A stretch of 64,000 nucleotides of DNA from Dyadobacter psychrophilus (lineage in GTDB: Bacteria; Bacteroidota; Bacteroidia; Cytophagales; Spirosomataceae): NCBI RefSeq assembly GCF_900167945.1, contig NZ_FUZA01000006.1, forward strand, positions 124,001 through 188,000, given 5' to 3'. A program made the position numbers and the translations under genes. A model generated the notes under the pieces. The model ran no database searches. It was not told the origin of the DNA and saw only the letters and a program-made list of their open reading frames with translations. Of the stretch, positions 1 through 8,341 are shown one piece after another (the stretch's first letter is position 1; every line of letters starts with the position of its first letter).

Positions 1-593
1 CTGTCAACAGCGTCCATCAATTCTTCGATCGTTTTAACCCATTTTTCTTCGCCATTCAAACCACCCAAAGCAGAACCTTGGATTACAGGAATGTTGTCTC
101 CATCGTAATCGTAGAAGCTCAAAAGCTCACGGATTTCCATTTCAACAAGTTCAAGAAGTTCTGGATCATCAACCATATCCACTTTGTTCATGAACACAAC
201 AAGCTGAGGAACACCAACCTGGCGAGCTAAAAGAATGTGCTCACGCGTTTGTGGCATTGGTCCATCAGTAGCAGCAACTACGATGATAGCGCCGTCCATC
301 TGTGCAGCACCAGTTACCATGTTCTTTACATAATCCGCGTGACCTGGACAGTCAACGTGAGCATAGTGACGGTTTGCTGTCGAATACTCAACGTGGGATG
401 TGTTAATCGTAATACCGCGCTCTTTCTCTTCAGGAGCATTATCAATTGATGAGAAATCGCGAAGTACTGCTAGACCCTTTTTCGCCAACACAGTTGTGAT
501 AGCTGCAGTAAGGGTAGTTTTACCGTGGTCAACGTGCCCGATAGTACCAATATTTACGTGGGGTTTCGAGCGGTCAAACGTCTCTTTTGCCAT
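1..593 (-). CDS. tuf: Elongation factor Tu, N-terminal part (cut by window edge)
   Basis: EF-Tu is the GTPase that delivers aminoacyl-tRNA to the ribosome in the cytoplasm. The first 197 codons are visible and the rest lies off the left edge. The start is the ATG at 591-593, giving MAKETFDRSKPHVNIGT. The P-loop GHVDHGKT sits at residues 19-26, followed by the switch I RGITIN stretch, the DCPGH G3 motif and the NKVD G4 motif, all intact. It is the last visible member of a tRNA-Tyr, tRNA-Gly, tRNA-Thr, tuf run, an order also known from the E. coli tufB operon. I see no promoter motif of its own in the 190-bp leader, so transcription probably comes from the promoter before tRNA-Tyr. Confidence 0.98.
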   Translation of the reverse strand, partial: MAKETFDRSKPHVNIGTIGHVDHGKTTLTAAITTVLAKKGLAVLRDFSSIDNAPEEKERGITINTSHVEYSTANRHYAHVDCPGHADYVKNMVTGAAQMDGAIIVVAATDGPMPQTREHILLARQVGVPQLVVFMNKVDMVDDPELLELVEMEIRELLSFYDYDGDNIPVIQGSALGGLNGEEKWVKTIEELMDAVD

Positions 594-783
594 GACTTAA
601 GTACGCTTAAAATTAAAAGTTACAACGAATTTATTAAACACTAATGATTGATCCTGTTTAGCTTACACTAGCCAAGCACTCCAAAATCAATTTAACTAAA
701 TACAAGGATCAAAATCTTGTCTTACTAACTGCCAATCTATATTAACAATTAAAAGCAAAAGAACGTTTAAAAACATCCTTCCG
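594..783 (-). other. Leader between the broken tRNA-Thr and tuf
   Basis: This AT-rich leader of about 190 bases precedes tuf. It has no CAAAnnTA (minus-strand TAnnTTTG) box and no convincing open frame or terminator. It is probably just transcribed spacer of the tRNA-tuf operon. Confidence 0.4.
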
Positions 784-854
<71 letters not shown>

Positions 855-872
855 TCAACTTCTCATCTTCCG

Positions 873-944
<72 letters not shown>

Positions 945-965
945 AGAAAACCGATTACAGCCAAA

Positions 966-1012
966 AAGCGATTAGCGAAAAAGTATCTAATGAATGTTTT
1001 CGCTAATCGCTT
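966..1012 (-). terminator. Strong hairpin between tRNA-Gly and tRNA-Thr, terminator-like
   Basis: Perfect 16-bp inverted repeat: 966-981 pairs with 997-1012 around a 15-base loop. On the minus strand the stem is followed by a run of five T, the form of an intrinsic terminator. It stands inside the tRNA-tuf operon, so it could be a partial terminator or attenuator that lowers readthrough into tRNA-Thr and tuf, or a processing hairpin. Confidence 0.6.
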
Positions 1013-1029
1013 CGATGGTGTTTTAAATG

Positions 1030-1102
1030 AGCGGAAGACGAGGTTCGAACTCGCGACCTATAGCTTGGAAGGCTATCGCTCTACCAGCTGAGCTACTTCC
1101 GC
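1030..1102 (-). tRNA. tRNA-Gly (anticodon TCC)
   Basis: A 73-base cloverleaf: acceptor GCGGAAG/CTTCCGC, anticodon stem ATAGC/GCTAT around loop CTTCCAA (anticodon TCC), T loop TTCGAAC. CCA is not encoded. It lies between tRNA-Tyr and the terminator-like hairpin. Confidence 0.96.
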
Positions 1103-1161
1103 ATTTGTTTTTGCCTTCTCCTGAAACTGGTAATTTCAGAAGCTCATTATGGCACAAACTG

Positions 1162-1244
1162 TGGGGGCGGATGGATTCGAACCACCGTAGGCATACACCA
1201 GCAGATTTACAGTCTGCCCCATTTGGCCGCTCTGGTACACCCCC
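1162..1244 (-). tRNA. tRNA-Tyr (anticodon GTA)
   Basis: An 83-base class II tRNA. The acceptor starts GGGGGTG and pairs with CGCCCCC (one G-U pair), the anticodon loop is CTGTAAA (GTA), there is a long variable arm, and the T loop is TTCGAAT with discriminator A. First gene of the tRNA-tuf operon. Confidence 0.96.
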
Positions 1245-1297
1245 AATCAACATTTCAACACAACCGTGAAAACCGCTTGTTTCACTTTTTGGAGTCG

Positions 1298-1328
1298 CAA
1301 AATTATACCCTTTTCTTAAATTCTCAAA
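1298..1328 (-). promoter_or_regulatory. Promoter of the tRNA-Tyr/Gly/Thr-tuf operon
   Basis: On the minus strand this reads TTTG (1325-1328), 19 bases, then TAATTTTG (1298-1305), an exact match to the Bacteroidota housekeeping consensus TTTG-N19-21-TAnnTTTG. It lies about 54 bases before the tRNA-Tyr 5' end and is the only such pair I see ahead of tuf. Confidence 0.75.
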
Positions 1329-1411
1329 TTCTTTTGAAAAAAAAATAAAGAAAAATAGCGGCCCAAACAAAATACATTGTTTTAAACCGCTATTGCGCGC
1401 ATTTGGGCATT

Positions 1412-2512
1412 TTAAAATAATCTTACTCCGAAGCTCAGCATCCTTACCGAAGGCCCCCTGCCTCCTTCGTAAAGGTTATTGAAATCATAATTTACAAAAA
1501 AGTCCGGAAAATTTCTGATGCCCAATTCGGCGGCTAAACCATAGCGCAAATCCTCGATATAAAAGTTTTGCCTCACGTGGTCCACATCCTTACTTCCTTC
1601 ACGTCTCAATTTCGTATAGCTGCCTATTCGGTAACCTCCATAAACACCAGCGCTTATATATGAGATGAAAGATCGCGGGAAACTGAGTGTTGGCATAATG
1701 GAAATATTCACATATGGCACAACCAGCTTGCTCTTCTTCATGATAAGTTCGTTCCCATCTTCATCCTCGACCGGTGAGAAATCGACTTTGAGAGAATCTT
1801 TTGTAATCGTATTATTTCCGTCGAACATTAAGTTATACCAGGAAAAATCAACTCCAAAATCAAGATGCAGCCTTGCATTTTTCCCACGGACGACGGTTGT
1901 ACTGGCTATGTAGCCTAAGCTCACAAATCGGGAACCGAATGGTTTGAGGTCATAAGTCGTCTTATCAAAGCCCGGGGTTGCTTCATTGGTTCCGTATGTA
2001 TTTAGTCCCAATGCAATGTTAAAACCTTTTCTAGGACTTGAACCGCCTCCCGACTTGTAGAAGCGCTTTCCCGTGTGTCTGTAATTCGAATCGGTGGTAA
2101 CTGTGTCTCCATCGTTATTCACTTCAACGCCCTTTGCATTGATCCGCACTTCCGTGTCTCCGCCCTTGATATGAATTCCGCGCAGACCGATCCGCACATA
2201 ATCTTCGTCATTGGACTTGTCCTTCAAATATTTGTTACCATTAATCTCCTCCCTCAAATATGTAGTGTCCGCGCTGGAACTGTCGAGTTTGATTTTCAGA
2301 TCTTTAAGCAATGTATTGAGGTCATACTGCATTATCTTATCCAGTTCCTTCCGGTTTTCTCCATAGATTATAAGCCTCGTTTTATCGCCAAAAGTTACTA
2401 TGATAGAATCTTTTTCGAATTGATGAGCCGGGTAGGGGTTGTCGAAATCTCTTGCGTTAATGTTCATCGCAAAAAGCAGAATGAATGCAGCGGTATATAA
2501 TTTCAGTTTCAT
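1412..2512 (-). CDS. Outer membrane beta-barrel-like protein of the sigma factor operon
   Basis: I do not recognise a named family. The start chosen is the ATG at 2512 (MKLKLYTAAFILL), because it opens with a signal peptide ending near NARD; an upstream ATG at 2581 would run into the preceding gene and bury that signal. After a polar first half (residues ~30-165) with acidic and Lys-rich segments, the second half has alternating hydrophobic/aromatic strands (for example FNIALGLNTYG and LHLDFGVDFSWYNLMF) and ends in SFGVRLF, with a terminal Phe typical of barrel proteins. It is 10 bases downstream of the putative anti-sigma gene and is probably cotranscribed. A role in envelope sensing or as a regulon target is inference. 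Confidence 0.7.
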   Translation of the reverse strand: MKLKLYTAAFILLFAMNINARDFDNPYPAHQFEKDSIIVTFGDKTRLIIYGENRKELDKIMQYDLNTLLKDLKIKLDSSSADTTYLREEINGNKYLKDKSNDEDYVRIGLRGIHIKGGDTEVRINAKGVEVNNDGDTVTTDSNYRHTGKRFYKSGGGSSPRKGFNIALGLNTYGTNEATPGFDKTTYDLKPFGSRFVSLGYIASTTVVRGKNARLHLDFGVDFSWYNLMFDGNNTITKDSLKVDFSPVEDEDGNELIMKKSKLVVPYVNISIMPTLSFPRSFISYISAGVYGGYRIGSYTKLRREGSKDVDHVRQNFYIEDLRYGLAAELGIRNFPDFFVNYDFNNLYEGGRGPSVRMLSFGVRLF

Positions 2513-2522
2513 GGCTGTGATT

Positions 2523-3329
2523 TTAAAGTTTTGTTTTCTCTTTGAGGTTATGATATTTTTCCGACACTTTTTCTTCTCCATTGCGCAATCGGTCGTCTAC
2601 TTTTGCAACCAGGCTTTTTGGATTAAAACCTACTTCTTCCCAATCCACAGGCTCGCCCGCTCTCGCATTTTTTAGCTGACGAAATACTTTCGAAAATTTG
2701 GAAGACTTAGGCTTTTCCTCGTCCAGATCATTTGTTTCCACAGCCACCACAACAATCCTTGTCGGCTCAACCGGCGTTGGTGTAACTTTGGCTGCAAGAA
2801 CTTCTTCTGTTTTTGGAGAAACCTTTTCAAGGATCGGCAACTCCGCAATTGGCTCTTCTTTGACTAGTGCATCATTGGTCGCCAGATTTTGCGGTTCAGC
2901 GGTTTGGTTTTGGCCTTCTGCATTGATCTGCTTCTCTGCTTTCGGCTTAACATTATTTGACGGTTTCAACGGTCGCCTATTTACATTAGCTGCAAGCTCA
3001 CTAGAAGCAACCGGATTTTCCTTTACTTCAACTTGCACTTCCCGGACAATTTCTGGCTTTTGTTCCTCTGCAACATTTGTCGGCTTAGAAACTACGGCAA
3101 GTCGCTTTTCCTTGCCAATCGTTTCAATGTTGGAACGCTCGCTATTCCAGACGATATAACCGGCCACAAGCGTTATCACAATGCTCGCCGCGGCATACCA
3201 AACCCAACCCGCTAGCCGGCGCTCCTTTTTTGTCCTAGTTTTAATTTTTTCCCAGGCAGCGGATGAAGGAGTTTTTTCCAACTCCGAAAGCCTGCTTTTA
3301 AAAAGATCATCAACCGGATGCTTTTTCAT
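2523..3329 (-). CDS. Single-pass membrane protein, probable anti-sigma factor
   Basis: 268 residues. The N-terminal ~45 residues are cytoplasmic in character (MKKHPVDDLFKSRLSELEK, then AAWEKI), like short anti-sigma domains of Bacteroidota. One hydrophobic segment follows at about residues 44-62. The rest is long, low in hydrophobicity, rich in Pro, Glu, Val and Lys, and is predicted periplasmic and disordered. The gene overlaps the upstream ECF sigma factor gene by 20 bases, which suggests translational coupling and supports the anti-sigma reading. The sequence itself lacks the HxxxCxxC zinc motif of ZAS-type anti-sigma factors, so the assignment rests on position, topology and length. Confidence 0.65.
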   Translation of the reverse strand: MKKHPVDDLFKSRLSELEKTPSSAAWEKIKTRTKKERRLAGWVWYAAASIVITLVAGYIVWNSERSNIETIGKEKRLAVVSKPTNVAEEQKPEIVREVQVEVKENPVASSELAANVNRRPLKPSNNVKPKAEKQINAEGQNQTAEPQNLATNDALVKEEPIAELPILEKVSPKTEEVLAAKVTPTPVEPTRIVVVAVETNDLDEEKPKSSKFSKVFRQLKNARAGEPVDWEEVGFNPKSLVAKVDDRLRNGEEKVSEKYHNLKEKTKL

Positions 3330-3900
3330 ATTCTACTTTTTTTTTAAACTCATTTTCCCAATCCGCCACCATTTTCTGCAGCATGGCCCTTGCCCGGTGC
3401 AATTGCGATTTTGATGTACTTTCTGCTATGCCGAGCATTTGCGCAATTTCAATGTGCGGATAACCTTCAATAGCATATAAATTGAAAACCGTTCTGTATC
3501 CGGTTGGCAGCGTTTCAATCAGATTTAGTAATTCCTGCGTTTCCAGATTCTGGTCGGCATGCGCGTAATCCGGAATGTTGTTTGCCTCGTCGGATAATGT
3601 ATCTTCCAGGATGCGTTTTTGTTTTCTCAAATATCCCAGCGCTTCATTCACCATAATCCTGCGAATCCATCCTTCAAAGCTGCCTTCCTCATTGAACTGC
3701 TCTATTTTGGCAAATACTCTGATAAAACCCTCAACCATTACATCCTCGGCGGCCATATCATCACAGATATAACGAAAGCATAAAGCCAGCATGCGAGCGC
3801 TGTATTTATCGTACAACTGTCGCTGTGCCTTCGGATCTTCCTTCCTAAGCGCTTTGATCAGCTGTCCCTCGTTACTAAAAAGTGATAAAATTCGACCCAT
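3310..3900 (-). CDS. RNA polymerase sigma factor, ECF family
   Basis: A 196-residue sigma-70 family protein without region 1 or 3, the layout of ECF factors. Region 2 spans about residues 25-95 (QLYDKYSARMLALCFRY, then DMAAEDVMVEGFIRVF and GWIRRIMVNEALGYLRKQK). Region 4 with a helix-turn-helix covers about 128-178 (LPTGYRTVFNLYAIEGYPHIEIAQMLG as its core). It directs transcription of a specific regulon, probably envelope related given the downstream membrane genes. It is the first gene of a three-gene minus-strand operon and overlaps the next gene by 20 bases. It is divergent from murI across 159 bases. Confidence 0.93.
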   Translation of the reverse strand: MGRILSLFSNEGQLIKALRKEDPKAQRQLYDKYSARMLALCFRYICDDMAAEDVMVEGFIRVFAKIEQFNEEGSFEGWIRRIMVNEALGYLRKQKRILEDTLSDEANNIPDYAHADQNLETQELLNLIETLPTGYRTVFNLYAIEGYPHIEIAQMLGIAESTSKSQLHRARAMLQKMVADWENEFKKKVEYEKASG

Positions 3901-4011
3901 TAATTTGGCAGTTTCAATAGCAAGATGCGCATTCCTGATCGGGAGGTTGCATCAGTTCTCAAAAAATTTATGATTTGATTTAATTTTTAAAGTTTATTCC
4001 AACCGTTCCTT

Positions 4012-4019
4012 TAGTTTTG
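4012..4019 (+). promoter_or_regulatory. Possible -7 box for murI
   Basis: TAGTTTTG fits the TAnnTTTG -7 consensus and lies 40 bases before the murI ATG. No TTG is present at the proper distance upstream, so this is half a promoter at best. Confidence 0.35.
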
Positions 4020-4059
4020 AACCAAATATCTGTTAACACAAAGATTCACCCCATCCAAT

Positions 4060-4869
4060 ATGTTTGATTCTTCTGCCCCAATCGGGATTTTTGATAGTGG
4101 CATTGGCGGAATGACCGTTGCCAGTGCAGTTACCAGGCTTCTTCCGCAGGAGAATACGATCTATTTCGGGGACACTGCGCATCTTCCTTACGGCGACAAA
4201 TCCACGGCCGCAATCCAGGCATATTCTATTAAAATATGCAATATGCTTTTGCAGCAAAATTGTAAGCTGATCCTCATAGCGTGCAACTCGGCTTCTGCTG
4301 CTGCATATGAGCTGGTAAGGGAATATGTAGGAAGTAAGGCAAAGGTTTTGAATGTAATTGATCCTGTGGTGGATTACATTAAGGAACATTATGACGGAAA
4401 GACGATCGGTCTTATCGGAACAAAGCAAACTGTCCTTTCTAATGTTTACAAAAAGAAAGTGGATGCTTTGGGGAAAAATATTCAATTAAAATCGCTCGCA
4501 ACGCCACTGCTGGCACCGATGATCGAGGAAGGTTTTTTTGATAATAACATTAGCGAAAGCATTATTACAAGTTATCTTTCCGATCCTTCTCTTTTAGACA
4601 TTGAAGCATTGATCCTGGGCTGCACGCACTATCCGCTGATAAAAAACCAAATCGGACAATTCTATAATGGAAATGTTGAGATTCTTGACACTTCTGAAAT
4701 CGTGGCTTTTTCGTTGAAATCGTGGCTCGAACAGCATTACCTGGTGAATGAAAAAGGCGAAGGCAAACGCGCATTTTATGTATCCGATTACACACTTTCT
4801 TTTGAGCAATCAACGAACATTTTCTTTGGCAGTCAGATCCAGCTTGCACATTATCCGCTTTGGGAGTGA
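4060..4869 (+). CDS. murI: Glutamate racemase
   Basis: Interconverts L- and D-glutamate, supplying D-Glu for the MurD step of peptidoglycan synthesis in the cytoplasm. The 269 residues match the usual family length. Family motifs are FDSGIGG at residues 11-17 (catalytic-site Asp12/Ser13), ACNSAS with catalytic Cys75, and GCTHYP with the second catalytic Cys188 and His190. Asp and Glu racemases share this fold, but the motifs and the ~270 length fit MurI. It is divergent from the sigma factor operon and ends 3 bases before the convergent rhamnosidase gene, with no room for a terminator between them. MurD is encoded about 34 kb away in the same window. Confidence 0.95.
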   Translation: MFDSSAPIGIFDSGIGGMTVASAVTRLLPQENTIYFGDTAHLPYGDKSTAAIQAYSIKICNMLLQQNCKLILIACNSASAAAYELVREYVGSKAKVLNVIDPVVDYIKEHYDGKTIGLIGTKQTVLSNVYKKKVDALGKNIQLKSLATPLLAPMIEEGFFDNNISESIITSYLSDPSLLDIEALILGCTHYPLIKNQIGQFYNGNVEILDTSEIVAFSLKSWLEQHYLVNEKGEGKRAFYVSDYTLSFEQSTNIFFGSQIQLAHYPLWE

Positions 4870-4872
4870 GGT

Positions 4873-7389
4873 TTAATGGAAAAGGATCTTTACCGGCCCC
4901 AACAGGCCCGATGGCATAGGCTCCCATTTTGTCGCGTCAAACTTTTTGTAAGTGATGTCGACAATGTTAATGTCATGAAATTTCTTCCAATCCGGCTTTT
5001 GTGTATCCCGGAGCCGCATATAATTAGCTGAAAGATTTGTTACTTCAATTTCAAGCACATTACCCTTCGCTTTGAGCTGTTCTGAAATTTCTAAGTGAAA
5101 AGGAATGCTCCAAGCCGTTCCTATGGGCTTACCATTCAACTTAACGGCCGCCACTTCCCTTACATCACCCAGATCCAGGATTTTGATCCCGCTTTTCAGC
5201 AGGTTATCAGGACAATCGAATCGAACTTCATATCTGGCCGTTCCTGAAAAGTAAACTGCGGAGTCGGGCAAGCTTGTCCAGGTTTTCAGTTCATTCAACT
5301 TTGCTCCTGCTGGAATTGAAGGTCTGCCTTTTAGAAATTTCAGGTCCCATTTCCCCTTTATTTCAAATTCCTTGTCTGCAATGTTGACCTTTTCTTTGCT
5401 TGCATTTTTTGTTGTTTCTCTCAGAAAACATGACTGTCCTGGCAGAAGCTTCAAATAAATTGTATCTCCATCTCGTGGAATCGGTTTCCATGAAGCATTT
5501 TCATCCAGTGCATACAGCTGTTCTAATCCGCCGGCAATGCTAACCTTAATCCAGCCTTCCTTGAACTGGTTAGCCAAATTGCTAATAAAATAAAGTCGTT
5601 TGTTATCCTGTGTTTTCTTTCTAATAAATGTCAGGCCTTTGGCGGCGAACGATTCGCGGAATGCACCGCTAGTAATCAGCTCTTTTTCAAAATCACTGGA
5701 AACTCGGACAGTTTTCTCTTTTTTCAATTTACCTAAATCGTTCAAAAAGCTATTCTGCTTTTCAGGACCATTTGAATAACCCGTTGTTTTTTCAGGAAAA
5801 TGATCCTGGAAAATGATTTTTGCTCCTGCCGCTGCGAGTCTTTGCAACTCTTCTAGTGTTTCTGCGGGCATGTAGGTGCTTGCAGGAATGATGAGGGATT
5901 TATAAACTGCATTTTCGCTTGTGAGGTCACCATTGCTGTCCAGCTTCAATCGGGTAAGTTGTAAATCCGAAACGTAGTCAAAACCGAAACCCTTTTTCCA
6001 AAGCTCCTGTGCCAGCTTACCAAAAGGCAAGTCCAGCAGCCAGCGATCCACATGATGCACTTCCAGTAAATGAGCATTACCGGATGACTTTGCTTTCGTT
6101 GCCCAAAGATCATGTATCGGAAAATAGACCAGCACATCATTGTCCGACTTGCTATTTTGCAGCAGCTCCTGACAGCGCTGTACGTATTTATTCAGTAAAG
6201 AAAAGTGCTCAGCGAAATGTGAAGTCGATCCAAAGTTCGTGGAAGCGTAAAATAACCATCCTGGAAATGGCTCCTGCGCAGGCGAATATGTGCTCCCGTG
6301 ATAGAAAATGTGGTTAATGCCTGCTGTGAAAAGCTCGTCAATCTGCGGCTTAACCTGCGATAACGACACTTTAAAATGATTCGCTAGCCAGGTTCCTGTT
6401 TCCGAACTCACCAGTTTCTTACCAGAAAAATGTGCAGCCGAAGAAGCAAATTTCATAGCCAGTGGATCGGGTGTTCCAAACTGATCGATAGAATAATCCG
6501 GGTCAATGCGTAAGCCAGGAACGGAAAAGCGGCTGGTGCCAAAAGATTCCGTTTCGGGAATGTCCGCTGCGTCGTAGAGGTCCAGCAAATTTCCAGGCGA
6601 GCCGTGTGCCTGATATCTTGTCAGAAACCCATGATCTTTGCTCCAATCCGTCCACGGTTTTGCGTAGCGTTCCCGAAGCAATTCAGACAATGTTTGATGA
6701 TAATCAACCCGAACCAATTCAGAGCCTGCTTTTCCAGTTGAATCTATTAGCAATGTCAGGTTTTTATCCAGATCATAACCTCGTCGTTTCTTAAATTCTT
6801 GCAGAAAATCATCCGTCCAGTTGGCGCCGTATGCCTCATAGGAATCATTATACATCGAACGGGGCAGATCTGTTTTGCCCGCAAAAGCCGAATCAAACCT
6901 CGTGAGATAACGCGACATGGCTGCTGAATGGAACGGATCAAGCACCAACCCCTCGCCACCCGGCGCAGCGCGTTTTACTTTTTGCTTAGTAGGCTGAATT
7001 ATTAGTGCATTGTTTTTGACCGTCATATTCTTTGCTCCCAATTCCTGCGAAACATTCGGGCCGCCAAATGGCCAGCCGGTCCCTGTGGTTAGATCCACAC
7101 CGAGGCCTAATCGCTTGCCTTCACGCACTGTATGCTGCACCAAATCCAGCCATTGTGGAGTCAGGAAAGGAACAGATTGCGACTCATACCCTTTCACTTC
7201 GTAGATGGGGATAATGTGAACGCCGCCTACTCCCGATTTTTGAAAGTATTCTAACTGGGTTGTGATGTCCTTTTTATTCACTGCACTACCCATCCACCAC
7301 CAGAAAGTCCAGGGTTTGGAAGTTGAAATTGCCTGGGCATTCGCTAATGCGCCATTCAAAAGCAGGAGAAGAAAAAGTACCAGTCGCAT
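4873..7389 (-). CDS. GH106-type alpha-L-rhamnosidase, secreted
   Basis: Predicted to remove terminal alpha-L-rhamnose from plant polysaccharides or glycosides. An N-terminal signal peptide (MRLVLFLLLLLNGALANAQA) is followed at residues ~25-45 by PWTFWWWMG, GGVHIIPIYEVKGYES and later DLTTGTGWPFGGP, all typical of GH106 catalytic domains. Acidic residues in SSETGTW and in the NDSYEAYGANW stretch are candidate catalytic sites. The last ~130 residues look like a galactose-binding jelly roll (ILDLGDVREVAAVKLNGK). At 838 residues it is shorter than many GH106 enzymes (about 1000 or more). No SusC/SusD pair or other glycoside hydrolase lies next to it, so it is not part of a visible polysaccharide utilisation locus. 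Confidence 0.82.
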   Translation of the reverse strand: MRLVLFLLLLLNGALANAQAISTSKPWTFWWWMGSAVNKKDITTQLEYFQKSGVGGVHIIPIYEVKGYESQSVPFLTPQWLDLVQHTVREGKRLGLGVDLTTGTGWPFGGPNVSQELGAKNMTVKNNALIIQPTKQKVKRAAPGGEGLVLDPFHSAAMSRYLTRFDSAFAGKTDLPRSMYNDSYEAYGANWTDDFLQEFKKRRGYDLDKNLTLLIDSTGKAGSELVRVDYHQTLSELLRERYAKPWTDWSKDHGFLTRYQAHGSPGNLLDLYDAADIPETESFGTSRFSVPGLRIDPDYSIDQFGTPDPLAMKFASSAAHFSGKKLVSSETGTWLANHFKVSLSQVKPQIDELFTAGINHIFYHGSTYSPAQEPFPGWLFYASTNFGSTSHFAEHFSLLNKYVQRCQELLQNSKSDNDVLVYFPIHDLWATKAKSSGNAHLLEVHHVDRWLLDLPFGKLAQELWKKGFGFDYVSDLQLTRLKLDSNGDLTSENAVYKSLIIPASTYMPAETLEELQRLAAAGAKIIFQDHFPEKTTGYSNGPEKQNSFLNDLGKLKKEKTVRVSSDFEKELITSGAFRESFAAKGLTFIRKKTQDNKRLYFISNLANQFKEGWIKVSIAGGLEQLYALDENASWKPIPRDGDTIYLKLLPGQSCFLRETTKNASKEKVNIADKEFEIKGKWDLKFLKGRPSIPAGAKLNELKTWTSLPDSAVYFSGTARYEVRFDCPDNLLKSGIKILDLGDVREVAAVKLNGKPIGTAWSIPFHLEISEQLKAKGNVLEIEVTNLSANYMRLRDTQKPDWKKFHDINIVDITYKKFDATKWEPMPSGLLGPVKILFH

Positions 7390-7473
7390 AGATCTAAGTT
7401 TCTCATTAAAGGCTTCAAAATTCTTTTCTACGCCTTCAAACGATATTATTTATGTTTGAGATTAGCGCAAAAA

Positions 7474-7501
7474 AAAGCGAAGCAGATTGCTGCTTCGCTT
7501 T
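7474..7501 (-). terminator. Terminator of the act-cox operon
   Basis: 12-bp stem AAAGCGAAGCAG (7474-7485) with CTGCTTCGCTTT (7490-7501) and a 4-base loop, followed on the minus strand by a run of T. It lies 21 bases past the last gene of the respiratory operon. Confidence 0.85.
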
Positions 7502-7521
7502 ATATAGTAGTATCTTAAATC

Positions 7522-7803
7522 TTATCCTTGATATGCCTGCTTTACGCGGGAAGCAATGAACTGCCGCTCCTGCAAATTCTTTTTGCTATTGCGATACCAC
7601 AGATATCCAATCACAGCAACCAATAAGTAAGGCATTACAAATAAGAACATGATCCCCGTATTAAGGCCCACGCCAACATTGTTCCTGCCATTTCCCATTG
7701 AGCTTTCCACTGATCCGCGGCACATGGCACATTGCGCCCAGGTGTCAACGCCTGAAAGCACGAACAACATTACAAAACCGAATATGATCTTAAAGTTTTT
7801 CAT
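7522..7803 (-). CDS. Small membrane protein with CAMC motif, last gene of the act-cox operon
   Basis: 93 residues, function unknown. It has a signal peptide or first membrane segment (residues ~4-22), then QCAMCRGS with a CxxC pair right after the predicted cleavage site, and a second membrane segment at about 49-70 followed by a basic cytoplasmic tail. The CxxC would face the periplasm. Its start overlaps the DUF420 gene by 4 bases (ATGA type), so the two are translationally coupled, and its place at the end of a cytochrome oxidase operon suggests an assembly or metal-handling role. That role is inferred from context only. Confidence 0.75.
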   Translation of the reverse strand: MKNFKIIFGFVMLFVLSGVDTWAQCAMCRGSVESSMGNGRNNVGVGLNTGIMFLFVMPYLLVAVIGYLWYRNSKKNLQERQFIASRVKQAYQG

Positions 7804-8339
7804 ACGTAATAGGGACTAATCATCAGGTAAACTACAACGCCGCTGATACTCACATAAAGCCAGATCGGCAAAGCCCATTTCACCGCTTTTCTGTGCTCCA
7901 TAATTTGATTGGTATAACCAAAATACACCGCACGCAATACAAACCAAACGACCACAATCGACAATGTAATGTGCGAAATCAGTAAAAAGTAATAAACTGG
8001 CCTCACAAAACCCTCACCACCGAAAGGTGTTGACTTGTTCGAAATGTGGTACAAAATATAACAAACCAAAAACACGGCGCCCAGTAAAAACGCGCCTGTC
8101 ATCGCCTTGCGATGTGCACTAATGTTATTATTCTTAACAAAATAAAATCCTGCAATCAAGAAAACGGCTGTCAGCGTATTAATAACACCGATAACGTGAG
8201 GAAGCACTTTTGTCCATGCACCGAGTTCTACTTTCTGGCGAATTCCTAACAATGCCGCAACTGCAATCGGAATTACAATAGCCAGAATGTTGATAATGCG
8301 TTCGTATTTCGGTTTCTTTTCTAAGACTAATGTTGCCAT
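7800..8339 (-). CDS. DUF420 family membrane protein, cytochrome oxidase assembly (CtaM-like)
   Basis: 179 residues with five hydrophobic segments and conserved His residues (ISAHRKAMTGAF, LYHISN, ISHITLS, MEHRKAVKWALPIWLYVSISG), the pattern of the DUF420/YozB/CtaM family. CtaM is needed for making active heme-copper oxidase in Gram-positive bacteria, and a similar assembly role here is inference from family and operon. It starts 3 bases past the SCO-like gene and overlaps the next small gene by 4 bases. Confidence 0.85.
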   Translation of the reverse strand: MATLVLEKKPKYERIINILAIVIPIAVAALLGIRQKVELGAWTKVLPHVIGVINTLTAVFLIAGFYFVKNNNISAHRKAMTGAFLLGAVFLVCYILYHISNKSTPFGGEGFVRPVYYFLLISHITLSIVVVWFVLRAVYFGYTNQIMEHRKAVKWALPIWLYVSISGVVVYLMISPYYV

Positions 8340-8341
8340 AA

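Noticed and set aside
1023..1370. An open frame of 115 codons on the minus strand spanning tRNA-Gly and tRNA-Tyr
   Set aside because: It is the translation of the two tRNA genes (RPNGADCKSAG is a typical product of reading tRNA-Tyr) and has no start context.
2513..2581. Longer N-terminus for the barrel protein from the ATG at 2581
   Set aside because: It overlaps the preceding gene and hides the signal peptide that starts at the ATG at 2512.
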